A stretch of DNA of 64,000 nt, from contig CAXBPC010000004.1 in the NCBI GenBank assembly GCA_963977525.1, positions 62,001 through 126,000 of the forward strand. Reading direction: 5' to 3'. Of this stretch, positions 8,504 through 15,952 are shown piece by piece. The notes below the pieces were generated by a model. That model had not been told where the DNA came from, did no database searches, and worked only from the letters and a program-made list of their open reading frames with translations. The DNA is from Ancylomarina sp963977525 (GTDB lineage: Bacteria; Bacteroidota; Bacteroidia; Bacteroidales; Marinifilaceae). The position numbers and the translations under genes were made by a program. The stretch's first letter is position 1; each line of letters begins with the position of its first letter.

Positions 8504-9148
8504 ATGAAAGAAAGTTATTTAAGAGAACTGGAAAAAGGCCGACTATTAATTTTTGGTGTTTCGGCTGATGAATCTATTAAGGAGCGTATTAAACTGATAT
8601 ATCCCGCAGAGCGCATAGAAATGGGTAAATCGCTTTATGCGAAAAATAAAACAGCCTCGGAGGGGCAAGATACCGAACGAATTGAATCGAGTCAGGCAAC
8701 TCGGGTTTTTAATGATTCTTACACGACGCTTCACGATAAGCTGATTCAGATTCGTAAGGTGGGTCGATATTTTTTTAAAAACGATATTGAGTTAACAACC
8801 CTTTTGCGTTTAAATAAGGAAGTGCCAACGGCATTCCCTGAGTGGAAAGCATTGGCCGATGATACTGTAAATGCCATTATTTCACACGAGGCTATTCAGG
8901 AAAAATTGACATTGGCTGCTTTAACACCTGAGGTGATTTTAGCAATGCAAGTTGATTTAACTACAGTAGATGAATTAAAGCTGACGGCTGAAAAAGAGGA
9001 TGGAGAAGCTCAGCAAGCTACTACTCATAAACAAGAGTCCTATATAGAGTTTATGGCTTATTGCTCTGATTTACGTGCCTGTCTTGATTTGTTTTATGAG
9101 GGAAACGAACGCCAAAAGTTGGAAGTTTTGGGAATAGTCGTTAAATAA
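8504..9148 (+). CDS. Hypothetical helical protein
   Basis: The 214-residue cytoplasmic protein has no signal peptide or membrane segment and is predicted mainly helical. The middle part ('YTTLHDKLIQIRKVGRYFF') and the C-terminus (CLDLFYEGNERQKLEVLGI) resemble unnamed Bacteroidota proteins that often occur next to palindromic repeats. No catalytic motif is visible and no function is assigned. It is a single gene with a strong terminator after it. Confidence 0.7.
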   Translation: MKESYLRELEKGRLLIFGVSADESIKERIKLIYPAERIEMGKSLYAKNKTASEGQDTERIESSQATRVFNDSYTTLHDKLIQIRKVGRYFFKNDIELTTLLRLNKEVPTAFPEWKALADDTVNAIISHEAIQEKLTLAALTPEVILAMQVDLTTVDELKLTAEKEDGEAQQATTHKQESYIEFMAYCSDLRACLDLFYEGNERQKLEVLGIVVK

Positions 9149-9168
9149 ATAGAACACTAGTTATTTTG

Positions 9169-9200
9169 AAATGCCACTTGATTATTCGAGTGGCATTTTA
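9169..9200 (+). terminator. Rho-independent terminator
   Basis: The stem AAATGCCACT / AGTGGCATTT with a 10-base loop is followed by TTTA, 20 bases after the hypothetical gene. Confidence 0.8.
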
Positions 9201-9351
9201 TTGTCAGGCGAGTATATAAAAGCCATAGACTATAAGCCTTAAGCCCAGGTAGATTGAGCTCGTACTAGCGAGATCGGTAGGTATGATTACTCTTTGAAAT
9301 CGCTCACGATACTTTAGAAGACTGCTAATTTGAAAATTGCAGGAATAAAAT

Positions 9352-9386
9352 TACCCCCATTAGAACTGAAACTAATGGGGGTTTCT
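9352..9386 (-). terminator. Terminator downstream of degP
   Basis: A perfect 10-bp stem CCCCCATTAG / CTAATGGGGG lies just past the degP stop. T-rich flanks on both sides would let it work in both directions. Confidence 0.75.
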
Positions 9387-9405
9387 TAATTAATCATGGC
9401 ATTGA

Positions 9406-10920
9406 TTAATCGAGACCAAAAGCGTAATAGTAATTTCCAGGATAGTCCTTATAAAAACCAGACAGCATAATACCATCTTCTTTTTGGTTAACGTATTTCT
9501 TGAAATCCTCAATACTACCAATAGGTTTATTGTCTACGCGAGTGATAATAAAGCCTTCATTCATATTCGTTTGGCGTTTGATAATACCCGGTTTAATTTG
9601 GCTAACGCGTAAGCCAGCCGAGATATTAAGTTTATCCAGCTCTTTATCATTCAGTTGTTCAAGTTCAATTCCCAGTCGGCTTAGAATCTGACCTTTCTCT
9701 TGTTTGTTAAGACTAGTGTTGCCCTTGTCATTTCTTAGGACGATGGCAAATTTTTTTGTTTTACCAAAGCGATCAATTTCCAAATTTAGTTTATCACCAG
9801 GGCGGTGTCTGGCAACAATCTCCATAAGCTCCGAAGTCGATTTTGTTTTCGTTTCATTTACTTTTATTATCACATCACCTTTTTTTATGCCAACGTCAGC
9901 AGCAGCACTATTTTGTGGCAGACTATCAACATAAACACCTTCGGTTACTTTAAGGTCTTTTTCTTTAGCAAAGTTTCCATCAATATTTCGAATCAAAATG
10001 CCAAGGTAACCTCGTTGTACAAAACCAAACTCCAATAGGTCGTCTATCACCTTGCTAACAATATTCGAAGGTATGGCAAAACCATAACCCGAATAAGCAC
10101 CCGTTGGGCTTGCAATGGCTGTGTTAATACCAACTAGTCCACCTTTAAGGTCGACCAAAGCGCCACCACTATTGCCAGGGTTAATTGCTGCATCGGTCTG
10201 AATAAATGACTCTATAGCGCTTCGATTTTGTAAAATATTGATGTTTCTACTTTTGGCACTAACGATACCTGCTGTTACGGTTGAGTTTAAATTAAATGGA
10301 TTACCTACGGCAAGCACCCATTCGCCCACCTCAATTTTGTCTGAATCGACAAAAGGTATATGTGTCAGATTTTTCTCTTTTATTTGCAGTAGCGCTAAAT
10401 CGGTTGTCGGATCGGTTCCAATTACTTTGGCTTTATATACTCTATTGTCGTGTAAGCTAATTTCAATATCATCTGCGCCATCAATCACATGGTTGTTGGT
10501 TACGATGTAACCATCCGAATTGATGATAACACCTGATCCTGTTCCAACTCTAGCTTGTGGTCCTCTTTTCTGAGGATTTCGAGGTTGAATACGTGAGTGT
10601 GGACCGAAGAATTCTCTAAGAAAGTCATCTTGGGAAAAATCTCTGAAAGGCGAGGAGCCTTGCTCATACTTTTGAGATCTTCTCAATTGTGTCGATTTGA
10701 TATGGACAACTGCATCCATTACTTTTTTTGAAACATCTGTAAATTGTAAGGGAGTTGTTTCACCGTTTTTAGTAACAGAATAACTTGCGCCTTGCACAGG
10801 TGATTCTGTAATGTGTTGAATTTTTATAGCTTGTTCATTTTTGCTGAAAAATAGATAGCCACCTAATGATATAATTCCTCCCATAGTTGCAGCTAAAAAC
10901 AGTAGACTGAATTTTTTCAT
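9406..10920 (-). CDS. degP: DegP/HtrA (Do-family) periplasmic serine protease
   Basis: The 504-residue envelope protease/chaperone degrades misfolded periplasmic and outer-membrane proteins. It has an N-terminal signal anchor (residues ~5-25). The trypsin-like domain carries His144 (VTNNHVID), Asp174 (DPTTDLALLQI) and Ser251 (INPGNSGGAL). Two PDZ domains follow at roughly 295-385 and 410-500; the second is degenerate and ends the protein. Length and order are normal for Bacteroidota HtrA. The gene lies next to hsp20 on the same strand, about 160 bases apart, and both are envelope or heat-stress genes, although each appears to have its own hairpin. Confidence 0.95.
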   Translation of the reverse strand: MKKFSLLFLAATMGGIISLGGYLFFSKNEQAIKIQHITESPVQGASYSVTKNGETTPLQFTDVSKKVMDAVVHIKSTQLRRSQKYEQGSSPFRDFSQDDFLREFFGPHSRIQPRNPQKRGPQARVGTGSGVIINSDGYIVTNNHVIDGADDIEISLHDNRVYKAKVIGTDPTTDLALLQIKEKNLTHIPFVDSDKIEVGEWVLAVGNPFNLNSTVTAGIVSAKSRNINILQNRSAIESFIQTDAAINPGNSGGALVDLKGGLVGINTAIASPTGAYSGYGFAIPSNIVSKVIDDLLEFGFVQRGYLGILIRNIDGNFAKEKDLKVTEGVYVDSLPQNSAAADVGIKKGDVIIKVNETKTKSTSELMEIVARHRPGDKLNLEIDRFGKTKKFAIVLRNDKGNTSLNKQEKGQILSRLGIELEQLNDKELDKLNISAGLRVSQIKPGIIKRQTNMNEGFIITRVDNKPIGSIEDFKKYVNQKEDGIMLSGFYKDYPGNYYYAFGLD

Positions 10921-11046
10921 ATTCGATATTTTTAATGATTTTTAGAAATGGCCAGCAACATAAGCCTTGTAGAATTAGATACTGACTAAAAATTTACGTG
11001 CAAAATCTTAAAAGGCAATGCCCAATTGATATAGATACTCAATGAG

Positions 11047-11076
11047 TTTAGGGCAGGCTACAAACCTGCCCTTTGA
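11047..11076 (-). terminator. Terminator downstream of hsp20
   Basis: The stem AGGGCAGG / CCTGCCCT sits 3-30 bases past the hsp20 stop on the minus strand. The T-tract is weak, so confidence is moderate. Confidence 0.6.
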
Positions 11077-11078
11077 GA

Positions 11079-11522
11079 TTATTTTATGGAGATCATTCTT
11101 GATGGCTTAGGTTTTGCCTCCTCCTTTTTAGGTAGGTGAATACACAGAATCCCTTCTTCATATTTGGCTGAAATCTTATTGCCATCAATTAAATTTACAG
11201 GTAGCCTAAACGATCTGCTAAACGATTGATATGAAAACTCCTTACGTGAATAATTATCTTCATTGCTTTCTGTTTCATTCTTGATTTCTGAGGAAATGTT
11301 TAATTGGTTATTATCCAAATTAATATTGAAATCATCTTTTGTCATACCTGGAGCTGCTACCTCAATAGTAAATTCCTGATCGTTTTCACGAATATTCACA
11401 GCTGGCAGAGTTGTGTTTGTATTCGAAAAGTTCGAATTGTTCCAATCCATTAAATCTCTTGATAAGAAATTATCAAATAAAGATGGAAATAAGGTGTTTG
11501 AATTTCTCTTTACTAGTGTCAT
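11079..11522 (-). CDS. Hsp20 small heat shock protein
   Basis: The 147-residue ATP-independent holdase has a normal sHsp layout. The variable N-terminus is MTLVKRNSNTLFPSLFDNFL. The alpha-crystallin domain (about 45-135) contains PAVNIREND, EVAAPGMTKDDF and the A-x-x-x-n-G-I/L-like 'AKYEEGILCIHLPKKE'. A short tail with basic residues follows. It sits upstream of degP on the same strand, which fits joint stress response. It is preceded by an unusually good Shine-Dalgarno sequence for this phylum. Confidence 0.95.
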   Translation of the reverse strand: MTLVKRNSNTLFPSLFDNFLSRDLMDWNNSNFSNTNTTLPAVNIRENDQEFTIEVAAPGMTKDDFNINLDNNQLNISSEIKNETESNEDNYSRKEFSYQSFSRSFRLPVNLIDGNKISAKYEEGILCIHLPKKEEAKPKPSRMISIK

Positions 11523-11528
11523 GATAAA

Positions 11529-11536
11529 TCCTCCCT
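11529..11536 (-). promoter_or_regulatory. Strong Shine-Dalgarno sequence of hsp20
   Basis: On the minus strand AGGGAGGA ends six bases before the hsp20 ATG. Most genes in this window lack such a motif, so it may support high translation under stress. Confidence 0.6.
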
Positions 11537-11907
11537 AATTAATTTTTTTGATTATTAAATTATTAATAGTTTTTAATTAAAATATTGGAATCGCGATCCA
11601 CTTGTTTTTGATCAAATTAGATGCCAAAATACAAGTGTGTTATGTTATTTAGGCTTGTAGTGTGCATGTTCACAGGTGTTTGTCGTGTTTTGGTGTTGTT
11701 GTGTTACGATTTGATAGAATGAAAAATTGACAGTGTCTATTTGAATAAATGTCAGATTGTCGGCAATTATTCAGTTGAACAGTAAAAATGACATTTAACT
11801 TGCGTGATAATTTAATTATTACTTAGGCATATCGTGCCAAAAACAATTGAAGGATCGCCAAGTATCAATAGAAATTGATCAAAAAGAGTTAATTATTACA
11901 AGATTGT

Positions 11908-11985
11908 TAAAACGCAAAGGTTTTCGTTGCTAGCCCTTTAAAGTCAAGTTGTCTGTAATGCTTGTGATTAAAATGATTTGATATT
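11908..11985. repeat. Dispersed ~80-bp repeat, copy 1
   Basis: The core GCAAAGGTTTTCGTTGCTAG starts at 11914 and is followed by CCCTTTAAAGTCAAG. It matches copies at 12567 and 14090. Similarity to copy 3 extends to about 11985 (gattaaaatgattt). The surrounding gene-free stretch 11523-12284 otherwise shows only AT-rich sequence that probably includes the promoters of hsp20 and cspA. Confidence 0.75.
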
Positions 11986-12284
11986 AATGAGTGTAGTTTT
12001 AATAGCCTAATATAAAGAGATATTTATTGGGGAATTAGTCACTAACTCGCGCTCATATACCATAAGTGGACAATAGGTTTTCGAAAGTTTGTGTTTTATA
12101 ATAAGCAATACCCTTAGGCACAATTCTCTCTAACCCGAAAAAAGGACTGACTTCCCTAGTTAAGTAGAATCTGATATTAAAGAAAAATAATAATTGTAAC
12201 TATATGCCAACTAAATTCTTGCTTAGATGTTAGTCATAACTGTGATAAAAGCTTATATTTAGATTTAATTTATAACTTTTTATT

Positions 12285-12476
12285 ATGAGTAACGGAACAG
12301 TAAAATTTTTCAATGCTTCTAAGGGATTTGGATTCATCACTCCAGAATCAGGCGACAAAGATGTATTTGTACATGCTAATGGACTAGTTGATGAAATCAA
12401 TGAAGGCGACAAAGTAAGCTACGAAGTAGAAGAAAGTCCAAAAGGATTGAACGCAGTAAATGTCAAAGTAGTTTAA
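12285..12476 (+). CDS. cspA: Cold-shock protein, CspA family
   Basis: The 63-residue single cold-shock domain binds single-stranded RNA/DNA and acts as an RNA chaperone. RNP1 (SKGFGFI) and RNP2 (KDVFVH) are intact, and the length is typical. It stands alone with its own terminator. A long upstream gap (more than 700 bases from hsp20) leaves room for the long 5' leader usual for cold-shock mRNAs, though no specific cold-box can be named. It lies between copies 1 and 2 of the dispersed repeat. Confidence 0.95.
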   Translation: MSNGTVKFFNASKGFGFITPESGDKDVFVHANGLVDEINEGDKVSYEVEESPKGLNAVNVKVV

Positions 12477-12503
12477 TCGATTCCTTTGAACATATTTGTA
12501 AAG

Positions 12504-12537
12504 AAAAAGCCTGTCGTAGTTGATAGGCTTTTTTATT
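12504..12537 (+). terminator. Rho-independent terminator of cspA
   Basis: The stem AAAAAGCCTGTC / GATAGGCTTTTTT has one G-U-type mismatch and a T-run, about 30 bases after the cspA stop. Confidence 0.85.
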
Positions 12538-12566
12538 TTGCAGAGCACGGTTTAAAAGAAATATAG

Positions 12567-12645
12567 AAATACAAAGGTTTCCGTTGCTAGCCCTTTAAAA
12601 ACAGGTCGCCATATTTTTGCGTGATCTGAAATTTTGCTCAATAAT
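12567..12645. repeat. Dispersed ~80-bp repeat, copy 2
   Basis: The core ACAAAGGTTTCCGTTGCTAG starts at 12571 and continues CCCTTTAAAAACAG. Beyond the first ~35 bases it diverges more than copies 1 and 3 do from each other. Confidence 0.7.
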
Positions 12646-12741
12646 TTGGAATGAAAATTAATATCATATTATCAAATTCTGGTGAAGATGATTTGTTCGA
12701 TAATGTCTAAATTCATGGTCTAACCTGAAACCCTCAATAGA

Positions 12742-12903
12742 ATGACGAGAGAAGAGCGAATGAAATTTTGTAGTCAGTGTTATAATTCCAAATTTGATAC
12801 AAAGCAAGGCATTGTGTGTAGCTTGACCAATGCAAAGGCCGATTTCGAAGATGAAGGACTTAAAAATGTTTTTTGTAATTGGAGGCATTGCTGCAATAAT
12901 TAG
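12742..12903 (+). pseudogene. N-terminal stump of a cysteine-rich Bacteroidota protein
   Basis: The reading frame encodes MKFCSQCYNSKFDTKQGIVC then SLTNAKADFEDE before running into unrelated codons and a stop. CxxC...GIVC...LT..KA.FE is the usual N-terminal zinc-ribbon-like segment of Bacteroidota membrane proteins. Here it breaks after ~40 residues and joins directly to the NDH-2 remnant in another frame, so it is a deletion scar. Confidence 0.55.
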
Positions 12904-13259
12904 CGGCGATATACCTAAAGGTCATTCACAAGTTGTACAGCCTGCAATCCAACAAGGTAGATTATTAGCAAAAAACTTGATAAATAGAATTAATAAAAAA
13001 AACTCATCCCTTTTCGTTACAAAGAAAAGGGTCGATGGCAACAATTGGTAAAAAAAGAATTGTTGCAGATATTGGTAAATATAAATTTGCAGGATATTTT
13101 GCTTGGATATTATGGTTTTTTGTGCATATATTTTCAATTATTGGATTTAGAAATAGATTACTTGTAGGCATAAATTGGACAATAAGTTACTTTAATTACG
13201 AAAGGAGTAATAGGATAATTATTAAAGATTATAACAATGATAAAAAAGACAGCCAATAG
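12860..13259 (+). pseudogene. ndh: Type II NADH dehydrogenase (NDH-2), C-terminal remnant with frameshifts
   Basis: One frame reads GHSQVVQPAIQQGRLLAKNL, the conserved NDH-2 segment after the second dinucleotide-binding fold. A different frame (from 13035) reads GSMATIGKKRIVADIGKYKF and FAWILWFFVHIFSIIGFRNR, the membrane-anchoring C-terminus. Around 13020-13040 the YKEKG-SMATIG join needs at least one frameshift, and the N-terminal FAD-binding half is absent. It is a decayed copy; respiratory function from this locus is not expected. The end overlaps the start of the K+ channel gene. Confidence 0.75.
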
Positions 13260-13785
13260 ACTTTTAACCCTCTTTACTCTTATTAAAGAGTTTCTAGTGC
13301 TGATGTTAATATCGGTACTCATATTTGTTATTATGAACCATATTGACCATAAAGAAAATCAAACCTTATTAGTTACATTTTTGATTTTCTTTTCAGTTCT
13401 CAAAGTTTACATTTTGATTTCTAAAACCTTGAAGAAAATGGAAGCTCTGACAAGAATCAATCATAAAATGAATCACATATTGCTCTTTTCAATCATTATA
13501 ATATTTTTTATTAATATCTCTTTTACTTTAGATTATTTGTGTGTTTCAGAAATTTACACAGACTCTTTTTTCGGGTTAAACCTTAATCAACCTTTTTTAT
13601 TCAAGTTTTTTGACCTGCTGTATTTTAGCATTGTTACATTTACAACAGTTGGGTACGGTGATATATTTCCTTTTGGGAAAGCAGTAAAATTTTTAACAAT
13701 ATTAGAAATGACTACAGCATTTATAACTATTGTGTTTATAATATCAAGATATACTAAAAACAATGGGAGTAATGAAACAAAATAA
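13237..13785 (+). CDS. Two-pore-helix potassium channel family protein
   Basis: The 182-residue inner-membrane protein has about four hydrophobic segments (roughly 18-33, 44-62, 83-100 and 150-172). A pore loop with the K+ selectivity filter TVGYGD lies between the last two, so it matches the Ion_trans_2 family. No RCK/TrkA-N regulatory domain is attached. It is the only apparently intact gene inside a run of gene stumps, and its ends overlap the NDH-2 remnant and the permease stump, so it may be a survivor of a decaying operon. Confidence 0.8.
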   Translation: MIKKTANRLLTLFTLIKEFLVLMLISVLIFVIMNHIDHKENQTLLVTFLIFFSVLKVYILISKTLKKMEALTRINHKMNHILLFSIIIIFFINISFTLDYLCVSEIYTDSFFGLNLNQPFLFKFFDLLYFSIVTFTTVGYGDIFPFGKAVKFLTILEMTTAFITIVFIISRYTKNNGSNETK

Positions 13786-13858
13786 TAAAGAAAAAATATC
13801 ATTAATCGGTTCTGTATCATTAGGTACGGGAGGGATCTATATTTGGCGAATCAATTAA
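13772..13858 (+). pseudogene. N-terminal stump of an APC-type amino-acid permease
   Basis: The short frame MKQNNKEKISLIGSVSLGTG matches the start of APC-superfamily permeases, where GTG is normally followed by VMIGAGIFALTG. Here it jumps to unrelated residues and stops after 28 codons, exactly where AraC-like coding begins in another frame. This indicates a deletion joining two genes. Confidence 0.55.
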
Positions 13859-14091
13859 ATATCTCTTCTGCTTATCTTTCATATATGTTAAAGAATTATA
13901 TGGGACAAACAGCTCAACAGCATATTCATGATAAACTCATAGATAAAGCCAAGGAATTATTATCTACAACCGAATTATCTGTTAGCGAAATTGCTTACCA
14001 ATTAGGTTTTGAATATCCTCAATCGTTCAACAAGCTATTTAAAAAGAAAACAAATATTTCTCCTTTGGCATATAGAACATCCATTAATTAA
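13840..14091 (+). pseudogene. AraC-family regulator, C-terminal DNA-binding remnant
   Basis: Only ~82 residues remain: ANQLNISSAYLSYMLKNYMG, an AKELL helix, then SVSEIAYQLGFEYPQSFNKL and FKKKTNISPLAYR. These are both helix-turn-helix units of an AraC/XylS domain, but the N-terminal ligand domain and an ATG are missing (the frame would have to start at TTG 13843). It is probably non-functional and left by the deletion that also truncated the permease. Confidence 0.7.
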
Positions 14092-14168
14092 AATGCAAAG
14101 GTTTCCGTTGCTAGCCCTCTAAAATCAAGCAGTCTACTATGATGTCGATTAAAAGGATTTGAGTATCT
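14090..14168. repeat. Dispersed ~80-bp repeat, copy 3
   Basis: The core ATGCAAAGGTTTCCGTTGCT starts at 14093. The alignment with copy 1 runs through CAAGCAGTCTACTATGATG and GATTAAAAGGATTTGA. It ends about 50 bases before the next start codon. Confidence 0.75.
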
Positions 14169-14218
14169 TTAATTTCGATTGGTAATACTTACACTATAGA
14201 ATCATAAAATATTAGCGA

Positions 14219-15682
14219 ATGATAGAAGAAATTGTAACGGTTCACGATAAATTCTCGGTAGAGATTAAAATGGGCTACGAGGCCCGTAAAGATCGTAAGG
14301 TGAATGAGTTTTCGGTAAAAACTTGGTTGTTTATTCCAAGTAAGCTCGATATCAATTCGTCTACCTATAAGAAAGAGGACTTTTACAATGATTTTAACTC
14401 CAATATTCGCCTGATAACACCGCCTTATGCCTTAAGGGAAATTGCTCAGGGCGAGCATTCTGTTTTCTCTTATTTGGAAGATGCTTTTAAGAAGGTTTCT
14501 AATTATTCTTCGCCAAAGAACGAGGCCAATTACGAGTATCATATTCGTATGTTCCATTCCATATTAAAATCGGCACTTCGACGTGAGATTCAGCATATTC
14601 TTAAAACCGATATGGCTGACGATAGACGTTTCCTAATTGGTGAGTATATCGATAATGTGAAAGCTATTGCGAGTCATTATCGCGACCTGCGCCGCATTGT
14701 GAATGTGCCAACCATGCAAAAGGAAATGTACGATTACTATTTGTTTGGCGATGAGTTTATGAGCAATCAGTTTGAGCAACACACCTATTATTTGCATCGA
14801 GGTCTTAAAAAGATGTATGCCACCGACTTTGAACATTCTAAGGATAATATTCTGAATCTGATAAGAGATGAGGTTGCCTACAAACGCTCGCAAGGCTATT
14901 TGGTTGTGGAGAAAGAATCTATCGATAAAAACCGTTGGTTAGTGCACCGTCGTGGCGTATTTAATAAATATTTTGAAGGGCAACTCTTGCTGAATTCACG
15001 AACAAAGAAAGAGGGTACTTTCATGTTGCAAGTACTCTATAGTGTGGCTGCTGGTTTGGCTATGATTATTGGTGCTGCACTAACGCTTATCTTCCAGAAG
15101 AGCCTTGGAACTTTCACCATTCCGCTATATGTCGCCTTGGTGATTATCTACATGCTTAAGGATAGAATTAAGGATTTGAGCCGTCATTATTTGGTTGGGA
15201 AAATCAATAAACGCTTTTTCGATCATAAGACGGTGATCCGTGTGAAGGGTGATGAGAAGATTGGTTGGTGTAAGGAGAGTTTCGACTTTGTGTCGGAAGA
15301 TTCTGTGCCGTTGCGTGTGAGAAAGCATCGTAACCGTTCTCGTATTATCGATATTGAAAGTAGAGGCATAGGCGAAAAGATTATCTTCTATCGCAAATTG
15401 CTCCGCTTAGATCAGAAAGCCTTGGATAATTCATATGGAAATTACAATATTACGGGAGTAGCCGATATCATTCGATTTAATGTGTCGCGCTTTATTCAGA
15501 AAATGGATAACCCTGAGAAGCCTCTTTACTATCTGGAAGGCGATGAGTTTGAAAAACTATCTGGCGAGAAGGTTTACTTTATGAATATGGTTCTTCGCTT
15601 TAAGCTTGACGATGAAACGAGCTACCGTCGTTACCGTATTATCTTCAACCGTCGTGGTATTAAGAAGGTGGAGAAGGTTTAA
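14219..15682 (+). CDS. Conserved hypothetical membrane protein (two central TM segments)
   Basis: The 487-residue protein has a long soluble N-terminal part (1-275), two adjacent membrane helices (about 278-296 and 300-318, 'AAGLAMIIGAALTLIF' and 'IPLYVALVIIYML'), and a basic soluble C-terminal part. There is no signal peptide. I do not recognise a named domain. The two helices in a hairpin place both soluble parts on the same side of the inner membrane. It appears monocistronic. GC content and codon use look like the core genes, unlike the stumps upstream. Confidence 0.75.
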   Translation: MIEEIVTVHDKFSVEIKMGYEARKDRKVNEFSVKTWLFIPSKLDINSSTYKKEDFYNDFNSNIRLITPPYALREIAQGEHSVFSYLEDAFKKVSNYSSPKNEANYEYHIRMFHSILKSALRREIQHILKTDMADDRRFLIGEYIDNVKAIASHYRDLRRIVNVPTMQKEMYDYYLFGDEFMSNQFEQHTYYLHRGLKKMYATDFEHSKDNILNLIRDEVAYKRSQGYLVVEKESIDKNRWLVHRRGVFNKYFEGQLLLNSRTKKEGTFMLQVLYSVAAGLAMIIGAALTLIFQKSLGTFTIPLYVALVIIYMLKDRIKDLSRHYLVGKINKRFFDHKTVIRVKGDEKIGWCKESFDFVSEDSVPLRVRKHRNRSRIIDIESRGIGEKIIFYRKLLRLDQKALDNSYGNYNITGVADIIRFNVSRFIQKMDNPEKPLYYLEGDEFEKLSGEKVYFMNMVLRFKLDDETSYRRYRIIFNRRGIKKVEKV

Positions 15683-15952
15683 TTGATTTCTTGCACTTCT
15701 CTTCTGCTTTTATGTTACGACTCAGCATTTGAATTTTAATGACTTTGTGATGTCATGCTCTGACTTTGATTACAAGATGTTGATTGACGCAGATTTAAAT
15801 GATTAAAATATGATTGATGTCCAAACTATAAAGATCATAAGGAAATCATATTTAATCAGCGTCTGAATTTTAAATTCTAAGAATGCTTACCTTTCACGGA
15901 GGAATTAAATTCCTCTTTCATCAGACCTATAAACTGCTAACAAATAATTAGA

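Noticed and set aside
11908..14168. Integron cassette array (repeat as attC)
   Set aside because: The repeat has no paired GTTRRRY/RYYYAAC core sites, no integrase is nearby, and the segments contain broken genes rather than compact cassettes.
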